From: Candidatus Saccharimonadota bacterium
GTDB lineage: Bacteria; Patescibacteriota; Saccharimonadia; Saccharimonadales; VXPC01
Length of the DNA stretch: 34,866 bases
Direction of reading: 5' to 3'
NCBI GenBank assembly: GCA_026707815.1
Contig: JAPOWB010000004.1
Span: forward strand, 1-34,866
A model generated the notes under the pieces. It made no database searches. It saw only the letters and a list, made by a program, of their open reading frames with translations, and was not told the DNA's origin. The translations under genes were made by a program, and so were the position numbers. Each line of letters begins with the position of its first letter. Positions within the stretch are counted from its first letter, which is position 1. Below are positions 17,911 to 27,340 of this stretch, piece after piece.

Positions 17911-19076
17911 TGTATAAATAGTCTTTGCATTAACCCTTTTTTGTATAGCTTCCAATATATGATATTGGTCTTTGCAATTGATGCTATTTTGTCCAAAATA
18001 TTTAACACTTGCTCTATTCTTTCTTGCTCTTTAATTGCTGGTATTGAAATCTGCAAATATTGGTATTCTGAAATCCAATGTCTTTTATGTCCTCGTGGTT
18101 TGTATTGTATTTGAGTTAGTAGCTCGTATATAACCTTAGGTCGAATGTTTTTATTAAATTTTAAAATTTTCATAGCAGAGGATTTAACCTTGAATTCAAA
18201 ATTTACAAATTGTTTAGATGTGGTAAAGTCATCAAATATTACAACCGGTAGCTTTGTAAATCTGTTGTCAGATTCATTAGTATAGCCTAGTATGAAAGTT
18301 TTGCCAGCAGTTAGAATCGGCATAGAACCCTTCTCACAATATTGCTTACAAGTGGTGATATATCTAGTTGGTTGTTCATAAGTTAATAACTCTTTTAATC
18401 TATAGGTTTGCCAGTTGGGGTAGTTATACCCCCCCCCGTCCTTGAATCTAATCTTTTTATTAAAGATTTGTTGCATTAACCCTTTTTTATATTGCTCAAA
18501 CTGATATTTTTGTTGCTCTAAGAGATTAAGCTTGTTATTCACAGTATCAAAAAAATCAGCTATCTTCTCTTGCTCTTCAATACAGGGTATTTTTAGTTTA
18601 AAATCTGCTAGGGTACTAAAATCAAGAGAATCCCTCACTGATCCTAAAGTGCCAGTTTTTATTAAATGCTGAAAATAATGAGTTTTTAAAATATGTTTTA
18701 AAAAATTTTCATTTAAATTATTACTACATCTAAATACGATATACATAGGACTAATAATTCCAATATCAAATTCTGTTAGATTGGCAATAGAACCCACATT
18801 GATTCTCGATGGATTGTAAGCGAAATCACCCCTCTCAACAATTTTATAATTCAAGGTATCTCTACTTGCAATTCTGTGATTATTAAAATATTCAGATTGT
18901 TCTATAAATCCATGTAAATTGCTAACAGTTAATAGCCTATTTATTTCGCCGTTTTTGTTGCGAATAGATTTATGAGTAATGAGTTCTCCCAGTCTAATTT
19001 TTTCCCATTCAGGGTAATCCTTACCATTCTTGTCCTTAAATCTTAAATGAGGAATATATTCAGAAGATATTTTCAA
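17907..19076 (-). CDS. hsdS: type I R-M specificity subunit (HsdS), two TRDs
   Basis: RLGELITH…, EQEKIADFFDTVNNKLNLLEQQKYQFEQYKKGLMQQIF…, EQERIEQVLNILDKIASIAK…KKGLMQRLF. Confidence 0.93.
   Translation of the reverse strand: MKISSEYIPHLRFKDKNGKDYPEWEKIRLGELITHKSIRNKNGEINRLLTVSNLHGFIEQSEYFNNHRIASRDTLNYKIVERGDFAYNPSRINVGSIANLTEFDIGIISPMYIVFRCSNNLNENFLKHILKTHYFQHLIKTGTLGSVRDSLDFSTLADFKLKIPCIEEQEKIADFFDTVNNKLNLLEQQKYQFEQYKKGLMQQIFNKKIRFKDGGGYNYPNWQTYRLKELLTYEQPTRYITTCKQYCEKGSMPILTAGKTFILGYTNESDNRFTKLPVVIFDDFTTSKQFVNFEFKVKSSAMKILKFNKNIRPKVIYELLTQIQYKPRGHKRHWISEYQYLQISIPAIKEQERIEQVLNILDKIASIAKTNIIYWKLYKKGLMQRLFIQ
18429..18437. repeat. C9/G9 homopolymer in hsdS between the two TRD halves (in frame)
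   Basis: Encodes KDGGGYNY on the minus strand; gac GGG GGG GGG tat. Confidence 0.95.
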
Positions 19077-20614
19077 TTCCTAACTCCTTTGTATATTGAT
19101 TAATTTGAGCCTGAATCTTAATTCTTTCTTTTTCTAAATCTCTAATATTGTCAGATATTTCATCAATATCAATAAATTTCTCTTCTTCAAATGTATCTAC
19201 ATAAATGGGAATATTTAGCATATAATTATTTCTTTCAATATCGTCTAATTTGACAAGATGGCTAAACATTTTTATTTCAGATCTTAATCTATATGTTTGA
19301 ATAATTTTATCTATATGTCTAACCAACAATTTATTTTTCTTTTTAGTTTTTTCAAATTCTTTAGAAGCATCAATAAATATTATATTGTCATCGGTTTCAC
19401 GACATTTTTTAAAAATCAAAATACAAGCAGAAATATTTGTTCCATAGAAAAGATTAGGAGGTAAACCAATCACAGCATCTAGATAATTTTTTGTTTCAAT
19501 TAAATATCTTCGTATATGTGCTTCGCCCCCCCCCCCGAGACAAAGCACCATGAGACATAATAGTTGCCATAACTCCATTTTCATCTAAGGAATGTATCAT
19601 GTGTTGTATAAAAGCATAATCTGCATATTTTTTGGAAGCCAATCTACCATATTGTGAAAATCTATCATCACTTTTAAAAAGTGGGTTAGCTGACCAATCT
19701 GCTGAAAATGGAGGATTTGCTACCACCGCTTCAAATTTTCTATCTTTGTGCATGGGTCTTTCTAGGGTATCAGCTTGTTTAATATCAAACTGATTATAAT
19801 GAATATCATGAAGAATCATATTCATTCTAGCTAAGTTATAAGTTGTCAGCACTTTCTCTTGACCAACGTATTCACCCACCTCCTTAACTTCCTTAGCTAC
19901 ACGCAATAATAATGATCCTGAACCGCAAGTTGGATCATAAACGTTTTTTAATTTGTTTTTACCAGTTGTTACAATTTTTGCCAATACTTTTGAAACTTCT
20001 TGTGGGGTATAAAATTCTCCAGCTTTCTTGCCTGCTCCAGCAGCAAACTGACTAATTAAATATTCATATGCATCTCCTAAGATGTCGATACTGGAGTTTT
20101 CAAGTTTAAAGTCGATGTCATCTAAATGAAGCAGTATTTTAACAATTAAGTTATTTTTCTCATTTTCAGTTTTACCTAATTTAGGAGAAGATAAATTTAA
20201 TCCTTCAAATAAATTATCAAAATCATCTTCACTATTTGTCCCCATGGTGCTTGATTCGATGTTTTTGAGGATTTTTTGTAAATCTTCTAAGATAAAATTA
20301 TCCTTTCCTTTTTCAGCAATGGCATGAAAAAGTTCGGATGGTTTCAAAAAATATCCCAAAGAATCAAGAGTCTCGATTTTAATTTCTTCCAATATATTCT
20401 TGCCTTGCTCAGCATTTTCATCTACATCTTCGTAATTGCAATTATCTTGTTGGAGTAATTCATTAGCTTTGATATGTAATTTTTCAGATAGGTACTTATA
20501 AAAGATAAAACCAAGAATATAATCACGAAATTCATCTGCATTCATCTGACCCCTGAGAGTGTTAGCTATATTCCAAAGTTGTTTTTCTAGCTGGTGTTTT
20601 TGATCTTCAGACAT
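19060..20614 (-). pseudogene. hsdM: type I R-M modification subunit (HsdM), split into two ORFs by a G11 tract (possibly phase-off)
   Basis: N part 19496-20614 (…ILGDAYEYLISQFAAGAGKKAGEFYTPQEVSKVLAKI…DPTCGSGSLLLRV…VVANPPFSADWS…HGALSRGGG) continues in another frame in 19060-19584 (GGGEAHIRRYLIETKNYLDAVIGLPPNLFYGTNISACILIFKKCRE). Confidence 0.95.
19526..19536. repeat. C11/G11 homopolymer inside hsdM
   Basis: Direct reading: cttcgCCCCCCCCCCCgagac. Confidence 0.95.
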
Positions 20615-20716
20615 TAATTATGTTTATTTTTTTAAATATTGTCGTCTTATTACAGTTATACCTAAAATCAAATATTTTATCAATATGACAACTGCTAAGC
20701 AGATATGCCTCTTTTA

Positions 20717-22999
20717 TCATTTTGATTTGTCAACAAACTTTCTTCTCGAGGATTGAATAACTGCCTGTCTTCTCTGTTTATAAGGAGGAGTTGGAGTTAA
20801 TTTAGTTATACCAGAGATTGGTTCTTTAGGTGTAATAGCAGACAACTTAGCATAGAAATTATATGCTGGCAGATTAAGAAATTCAGGCAGAGAGATATAT
20901 GGCTCGAATAGGGGCAGTATTAATCTGGCATCCATAGGTGAGCCAGACCTAAAAGCAATGATGTTGCCGACATTAGCTAGTATGACTTCGGTTAGTTTTT
21001 GGCTGTCTTGTTGCTGGGTCGATTGTTCGGCAAGTATAAGGTTAAGCTTGTATTTTCTGGATTCAGACAACATTTCAATGAAGCCTTTGGTGATGAAGTT
21101 TTGAAATTCATCGACATAGAGATAAAAAGGAATTCGCTTGTTTTCGCTCATGTTAGCCTGCTCTAAGATTGCCAGCTGTATTTTAGCGAGTATCGTTGCT
21201 CCAAACAGTCTGGAAGTATCTTCTCCCAGCAGTCCTTTAGAAAAATTACAAATTAGGATTTTACTAGAGTTAATGACTTCTTTGAAATTCAGACAGTTAT
21301 CTGTTTTCTCAAAAACGCTTCTGGTAGCTTGAGAGAACAAGAATCGACCCATCTTGGCAGTTACTCCGGCTTGCATCTTGACCCTTTGGTATTCCCCGGC
21401 TTTATGGATTTCATTAAGCCAGAAGTTCTTTAAATTCTCATCTTTTAAAACGCTGTGGACAATCTTCTTGTTATAACTGTTATCATTTAAGAGCTTAAAT
21501 ATCGTAAAGAAAGTGGCGTCTTCAATGCAAAGAGCGGTATGAACGGTATTTCTTAAGACGTATTCTATCCGGTGTCCGCCTTTGTTTTCCTCAGTGAAGA
21601 CTTTCCTGAAAATTGAGACGACCGTTTCAGCTACCAAGTCTTTAGCTCTTAATAATTCCTTGTCTTTTAACTTGGGCGGAATCTCCAATAAATTAATTCC
21701 TATGGGGTGATTATAGTCGCTCGGATTAAAATAAATAACATCCTTTATTCTGTTTTTGGGGATGTATCCCAACAACTCAGTTGACAGATCTCCGTGAGGA
21801 TCGACTACTGCTACTCCTCTATCTGATTCAATATCTTGAATGATTTTGTATTTTAGGAGAGTAGTCTTGCCAGATCCTGTGCCGCCAATGATATAAACAT
21901 GGCGACTTCTCTCTAAGGCACTTAGGCTAATTGGTGTTCTTCTGTTTTGATGGACATTCTCTCCAATGATTACTCCATCTTCTTTAGATTGATTCGTCTT
22001 GGGATGAGCCGGCAGAGTCTTGCTTAAAGTCGTATCTAAATTCTCAAAGGATACTGATCTTAAATCAGGCAGATGATACAAGCTTGCCAATTGTTCGGCA
22101 TTCAAATAAAGACCGCTCTTCAAAGGCTCTATTAGTCTTAACCTAAAGCAAGCCAAATTAAATTTGCCAGTTTTATAACTCACTTTGAATTTAGCCAGCA
22201 AATCCAAGGCTGACCTCAAGCTTTGAGTATATTGGTTTAAGACTCGCTGACTAGAAGCTTGAATCAGGCATCTTAAATTGATTTGAAATAATTCATCAGG
22301 CTTGCTGGTCGGCTTACTAGTTGATATCTTTGCGACCTCAACTCCTTGGATAGGATGAATGATATTGGTCAGCAAACTGAGTGGCATCTGCCCTAGCTTA
22401 GATAGCAACGAACTGAATAAACCGGCAGCTCCAGCCTTTATCGGCTTATAAACAATCTGATACACAATTTGATCACCATCTTCAAGCTGAACCATGCCAC
22501 TAAGCAGATAGCTCAAAGAATCATGATTCTCCCGATCTTTGAAGGTTTTAACATCCGCTTGTTTGGAAGCAGACTTAAAATTTAGCAACCTTATGAATTT
22601 AGTTTCCAACCACTGGTAATCGGAAACTTGGCTAACTCTGATTGTCCAATCATAGGAAGCAATCAGTCTCATGACTGTTTGTTTTTGATGCCGAGGCACT
22701 ATCAACAAGAAACAGATACCCTCGGATTTGTTGGCGACTATTTCTAAACTGTAAAATGATCGCTTGGCTAAAAACTGCGTCTTATTAGCAAAGCTTAGAT
22801 GATGCAGGGCTTGAAACAATGTCTTCATATTGTTCAAGGTACTGATCTCAGCATTAGAATTGGGCTTAATTTCCAAAACGATTCTGGGAGTCAGCCTTCT
22901 TTTCGCCCAAGCCAACTTTATTTTTTGCCAGTTAAAAATCAGTATCATACTCAATACCAGACTCAGTATTGAGCAGCCAACTATAATCGACAAGTTCAC
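20717..22999 (-). CDS. type IV coupling protein-like ATPase (VirD4/TraG/DUF87)
   Basis: HVYIIGGTGSGKTTLLKYKIIQDI, GVAVVDPHGDLS, FYLYVDEFQNFI. Confidence 0.9.
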   Translation of the reverse strand: MNLSIIVGCSILSLVLSMILIFNWQKIKLAWAKRRLTPRIVLEIKPNSNAEISTLNNMKTLFQALHHLSFANKTQFLAKRSFYSLEIVANKSEGICFLLIVPRHQKQTVMRLIASYDWTIRVSQVSDYQWLETKFIRLLNFKSASKQADVKTFKDRENHDSLSYLLSGMVQLEDGDQIVYQIVYKPIKAGAAGLFSSLLSKLGQMPLSLLTNIIHPIQGVEVAKISTSKPTSKPDELFQINLRCLIQASSQRVLNQYTQSLRSALDLLAKFKVSYKTGKFNLACFRLRLIEPLKSGLYLNAEQLASLYHLPDLRSVSFENLDTTLSKTLPAHPKTNQSKEDGVIIGENVHQNRRTPISLSALERSRHVYIIGGTGSGKTTLLKYKIIQDIESDRGVAVVDPHGDLSTELLGYIPKNRIKDVIYFNPSDYNHPIGINLLEIPPKLKDKELLRAKDLVAETVVSIFRKVFTEENKGGHRIEYVLRNTVHTALCIEDATFFTIFKLLNDNSYNKKIVHSVLKDENLKNFWLNEIHKAGEYQRVKMQAGVTAKMGRFLFSQATRSVFEKTDNCLNFKEVINSSKILICNFSKGLLGEDTSRLFGATILAKIQLAILEQANMSENKRIPFYLYVDEFQNFITKGFIEMLSESRKYKLNLILAEQSTQQQDSQKLTEVILANVGNIIAFRSGSPMDARLILPLFEPYISLPEFLNLPAYNFYAKLSAITPKEPISGITKLTPTPPYKQRRQAVIQSSRRKFVDKSK

Positions 23000-23675
23000 C
23001 TCCTTTTAAAAACAAATACGGATCAACATTAATATCTGAGACCTTAATCATCAGATAAAAATGAGGATTGCTAAAACCCAAAGTCTCACCTAAATAACCT
23101 ACGATTTCACCAGCTTCAACTATTCGGTCTATTTCAAGTTCCTCATTAATTTCGCTCAAAAAACAATAAAAGGCTTTCAAGCTCTCAGTTTGAATAACCA
23201 CTGATCTGCCGCAATCCTTATCTGTCTTGTTATCATTAATAGCTATGATTCGCCCATCAAATACAGCTTCCACTCCCAAATCATAGAAGTCATACTTTTG
23301 AGCAATGATCAGCCCTTGCTTTAGATGGGGCTGAATTGCTTGATTGTATCTTAAAACCAGTTGTTCTCTGTTTAAGAAACTGTCATTCTTAGGCAGAGTC
23401 GTTACTATTTGTCCGTTAACATCCAGCAGCTCAACGTATGTTTCTTGGTCTTTAACTAAGGCTTGTTCAACTTCAGCTATTGATTGATGACTAACAATGA
23501 TCAAAAAGACAATCGGCAAAAGCAAGATGCTAACCAAGATCAAGCCCAGCAAGACATAGATTTGGATAACCGTAGATCTAAGCATGGCTCTCCCCGTCTT
23601 GAGGCTTTGTCGTAATGACGGGATGTTCCTGATTGGAGGCAATAATCTTAACGGTCGCATGTTGCTGATCAGCAA
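22932..23675 (-). CDS. membrane-anchored M23/LytM-like protein of T4SS cluster (likely start MLRSTVIQ at about 23585)
   Basis: TM helix then YDFYDLGVEAVFDGRIIAINDNKTDKDCGRSVVIQTESLKAFYCFLSEI…VEAGEIVGYLGETLGFSNPHFYLMIKV; metal ligands incomplete. Confidence 0.7.
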   Translation of the reverse strand: MLISNMRPLRLLPPIRNIPSLRQSLKTGRAMLRSTVIQIYVLLGLILVSILLLPIVFLIIVSHQSIAEVEQALVKDQETYVELLDVNGQIVTTLPKNDSFLNREQLVLRYNQAIQPHLKQGLIIAQKYDFYDLGVEAVFDGRIIAINDNKTDKDCGRSVVIQTESLKAFYCFLSEINEELEIDRIVEAGEIVGYLGETLGFSNPHFYLMIKVSDINVDPYLFLKGGELVDYSWLLNTESGIEYDTDF

Positions 23676-25767
23676 TGATTAAGGCTTGCCCGACGGAACA
23701 AGTCAACAAGAAGTGCTTCTCATACTCGCTTAGATAAAACTGATCCGTTACTTCATCAATCGTAATCGCATCCTGTTTGAGTAAAATCTTAAGGCTGCTC
23801 TGGGCAATCAGAGCCTGACCATAGTTTGAATTTAAAAAATCCGAAGCTTGCTGAGAGATTAAACAAACTCCCAAATAATACTTCCTTGCTCTTCTCACCA
23901 AACTATTAATCGATTGACCGCACAAATCATCGGCTACCAGCGACCAAGCCTCATCGATAACCAGCAGTCTTTTCTGCAAATTATATTTAATCTGATTGCT
24001 AATGAAATAAGTTAGTATCAGCATTAGTGATGGTTTTAGCTCAACTGATATATTTTGTAAATTAAAGCTGATTAGACGATTATTCGTCGCCAACTTGGTT
24101 GAGACATTAAAGATTGAAGCCAGCGAGCCGGTCGTAAAACGCTTCAGCCTTAAACTCAACCCGGAACTTTTACTTTTAACCAACTTATATAAATCAATCA
24201 ATAGCGGTTGATCATTATCTTCATACAGTTTTAGCAAAGCCTCGTCTAAAACAGCTTTGTCATCTTTTTCTAAACCTTCCAGCATAACGCTCAGAATCTG
24301 AATTACTTGGGCAATATGTTCGCTTAAATCCAGTCCCTGATTAAGCGATATATCCAAGAAATTGATGGCGACTTGGTCGCTTTTGGTAATATCCAAGGAT
24401 CTACCCCTTAAGGCTGTAACTAAAAACCGATATTCGTTTTCAGGATCTAAGATGAAGATTTGCACCCCATGGTTGAATTGCCTCAGTATCTCAACTTTCA
24501 TGCAGTAACTCTTGCCGGCTCCCGACTGAGCCAAGATAACGCTGTTGGCATTGGGCAGGCTGAAACGATCAACGATAACCAAAGAATGATGATTCTGATT
24601 GATACCGTACAAAATCCCGTCTGGATGAATAATTTCTGTGTTCGCAAACGGGAAAGTCAGTGCCAGCGACGAACTATCCAGATTCCTAGTTACTTTTAGC
24701 TCATCCCTTTGATAAGGCAAACAAGCCTGCCAAGCTGGCAGTTGTTGGTAAGAATTAACTTGTCCGGCAAACAGATTGGTTCTTAAAATATTTTGCACCG
24801 TTGCCGTTACTTGATCGAGTTCTGCTTCGGAATCAGCGTAAATACTGATATATAAGGCTAACTCAAGCAGTGACTCTTGTCTCTTTTGGAGTTTTGATCT
24901 CAAACTTAAGGCTGAATCAAGCGGACTGGTTAAGGTTTCATCGATTAGCCGTCCGCTTTTGAGCTGGATTCTTTTAGAACTTTCCATCTCGGTAATTTTC
25001 CGAGTCAGCCTATATAAAGCCAGCTGACTATCCAAAGGCTGAATCTGATAACTCAAATCTAAATTCAAATTGGCTTGAATCAGGCTGTTTAAACAGTTTG
25101 CCGTTAGCTTGGCGGGGTAATCGGCGATGCTCAACGTCCTCACGTAGCCGCCATTGAGCCTGAGATGATGAATATTCTCTTCTAATGCCTTATAACCGAT
25201 GAAAGACAGCAACTTGTTAAAGGACTGGTCAGCCCTGATCTTTAAGAACTGAGATAGAGTGGTTTTGCGAGGGGCATGATAGCTGTCAAAAAGCAAATGC
25301 AAGACTTCGTCGGTATCCAGGATTTGGCTGACCAAATTCAGATTAGACAGCCCCTTGGTCAGCAGATTCACTTGGAGATGCAGCTGATTTATAGTTTCTA
25401 CTTCTGTAACCGAAGCAGTTTTGGGCTGAGAGAGAATAATATAAAAGTTGCGACTAAAAATCTGCCAATCCTTAAGCAGACTGGGTAGGTTATCAGCATT
25501 CTTTAAAGACTGAAAACCATTCTTTTGGTCAAGCTCTCTGATTTGAATCAGTATCTGAATCTTATTAGTTAGTCCCGTTAGCCATTTCTGATACAAGCTC
25601 AGCAAAACATCCTGTCTGGCAAAAGAAAACAGTTCGAAGTTGAGAGGCTGGATTCTTAAGATTAGCAAATAATCGTCCTTAGTTTCCAAAACACCATGTT
25701 TAATTGATCTGATGGGAATTTGCCGAAAGCTACTGACTAATTTATCTCTTTTGGTTAACATCCACAT
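23578..25767 (-). CDS. virB4: VirB4-like T4SS ATPase
   Basis: SVILAQSGAGKSYCMKVEILRQF, QIFILDPENEYRFL, LLVIDEAWSLV, GVCLISQQASDFL. Confidence 0.93.
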   Translation of the reverse strand: MWMLTKRDKLVSSFRQIPIRSIKHGVLETKDDYLLILRIQPLNFELFSFARQDVLLSLYQKWLTGLTNKIQILIQIRELDQKNGFQSLKNADNLPSLLKDWQIFSRNFYIILSQPKTASVTEVETINQLHLQVNLLTKGLSNLNLVSQILDTDEVLHLLFDSYHAPRKTTLSQFLKIRADQSFNKLLSFIGYKALEENIHHLRLNGGYVRTLSIADYPAKLTANCLNSLIQANLNLDLSYQIQPLDSQLALYRLTRKITEMESSKRIQLKSGRLIDETLTSPLDSALSLRSKLQKRQESLLELALYISIYADSEAELDQVTATVQNILRTNLFAGQVNSYQQLPAWQACLPYQRDELKVTRNLDSSSLALTFPFANTEIIHPDGILYGINQNHHSLVIVDRFSLPNANSVILAQSGAGKSYCMKVEILRQFNHGVQIFILDPENEYRFLVTALRGRSLDITKSDQVAINFLDISLNQGLDLSEHIAQVIQILSVMLEGLEKDDKAVLDEALLKLYEDNDQPLLIDLYKLVKSKSSGLSLRLKRFTTGSLASIFNVSTKLATNNRLISFNLQNISVELKPSLMLILTYFISNQIKYNLQKRLLVIDEAWSLVADDLCGQSINSLVRRARKYYLGVCLISQQASDFLNSNYGQALIAQSSLKILLKQDAITIDEVTDQFYLSEYEKHFLLTCSVGQALIIADQQHATVKIIASNQEHPVITTKPQDGESHA

Positions 25768-25772
25768 ATCCC

Positions 25773-26060
25773 CTATTTCCTAATATATTGTTTCGGACGA
25801 CGATAGAATTTAAACATGATGACCAACCACTGATAAAGCAGTCTCTTCTGAATCCTTATGGCTAACAGGCAACAAATAAAACCTAATTCAAAGACAATTA
25901 AACTCTTATAGGCATGCCAACTAAAAGTGGGTGGCAAAAAGATCAGCAATAACCCGACAATAACCGGCAGAATTAGCAGTCCAGCTTGTTTGGGAGAGAT
26001 AAAGCCAACGATTCGATCTTCCTTGTTTAAAACTTCAGCCGGTATATCTTGATCTCTCAT
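25773..26060 (-). CDS. PrgI-family/VirB3-like membrane protein
   Basis: MRDQDIPAEVLNKEDRIVGFISPKQAGLLI…; two TM helices; gene order before VirB4. Confidence 0.8.
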   Translation of the reverse strand: MRDQDIPAEVLNKEDRIVGFISPKQAGLLILPVIVGLLLIFLPPTFSWHAYKSLIVFELGFICCLLAIRIQKRLLYQWLVIMFKFYRRPKQYIRK

Positions 26061-27334
26061 GCTACTTGCCTGCCTTTAATCTTTTCTTCTTCCTTGGCTC
26101 TTTGCTTTTTAACTTCTTCAATCGTTTTGCTGATATGACTGACTCCGCTAATAAAATGACCGCCGATTCTCTTTAAAGCCTTAGGAGTCACGCTGGCATA
26201 ATGCAGTTGATTAAGCAGTCCTTGAGTCTTTAAGACCGCCACCAAAGTGGCGATTCCTAAAACCAAGCTCATCAGCGTCGCTCCCCCGCTACTGGTTTGT
26301 ATGCCCGCCAGCAAACTGCCACTTAAGATAAACAGGATGGTATGAACGAACAAGACGAAGATATGGCTTAGGTATGTCTTAAAACTAATGAAGGCAAAAT
26401 CCCTAAAGGCTGGTAGCAAACCTAACAAAACAACCAGTGGCGACAGAATCGCTCCGACATACAAAGTAATCAGCCTCATAACGTAATAAACCATCAGAAT
26501 AAAAGCCAAAACCACAAACAGCAAAGAGATGATCAGCAGAGCTATGCTCAAAGTTCCACTATTGCCAAAGAGCTGATTCAAGCTAACCCAGAAGGACTCA
26601 AAATCAAAACTGAGTTTTAAGGCTTCAATCATGCCGTTGGAGAGATTGATTAAAACGTCTATGATAAACAGTGAGGCGTTCATTAGCAAAAAGACGGCTC
26701 CGATTTTAGGTAGCAGTTGCTTGAAGCTTAATTCCTCAAAACCTAGGACGGAAGCCGTCATCATCTGAAAGCCGAGCAGAGTTACTATCAAAATAAGCAA
26801 GCCGTTAGCAATGCCAAGTACTGCCAGCCACATCTTCAAAACGACTCCGTTATCACTCATAAAGGGCGTGCTTTGAGACAAGTACTCCAAAGCCTGCATG
26901 AAGGGACTGAAAATGCTGCTTAAGATATTTTGCAAGAATCCGACCACGGTTTGGGTAATTAAATCCAGCAAACTGCCACTGCTGGGATTTACTTCTACTT
27001 CACTGATGTTTGGCAGATAAGATTGATCGACGTATTCGGCTCCGCCGTAAGAAGTGGTCAGCAAATGAACCAAGACACCTGCCCCTATAACCAGCACCAG
27101 TCCCAACAGAGCATTCTTCAAAGTTCGTTTGGCAGTTTCGAGCTGGTCAACTTTGCCAGCCGAGATCATATATAAGATACCCGACCATGAGACAAAAAAG
27201 ACGGAGACTAATCCGGCTATGCCGATTAAAGCATAAAGCAGGGGTGCTAAGTAATGATCTAAAAAGTGGCTGTTAATAACCGCCACTGAAACTGTTGCCT
27301 CTGCATTGCTTAAAAGAGAGGCAACCAATTCCAT
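26057..27334 (-). CDS. VirB6/TrbL-like polytopic membrane protein
   Basis: Multiple TM segments; VirB2-like N-terminal segment; gene order. Confidence 0.8.
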   Translation of the reverse strand: MELVASLLSNAEATVSVAVINSHFLDHYLAPLLYALIGIAGLVSVFFVSWSGILYMISAGKVDQLETAKRTLKNALLGLVLVIGAGVLVHLLTTSYGGAEYVDQSYLPNISEVEVNPSSGSLLDLITQTVVGFLQNILSSIFSPFMQALEYLSQSTPFMSDNGVVLKMWLAVLGIANGLLILIVTLLGFQMMTASVLGFEELSFKQLLPKIGAVFLLMNASLFIIDVLINLSNGMIEALKLSFDFESFWVSLNQLFGNSGTLSIALLIISLLFVVLAFILMVYYVMRLITLYVGAILSPLVVLLGLLPAFRDFAFISFKTYLSHIFVLFVHTILFILSGSLLAGIQTSSGGATLMSLVLGIATLVAVLKTQGLLNQLHYASVTPKALKRIGGHFISGVSHISKTIEEVKKQRAKEEEKIKGRQVA

Positions 27335-27340
27335 GAATAT

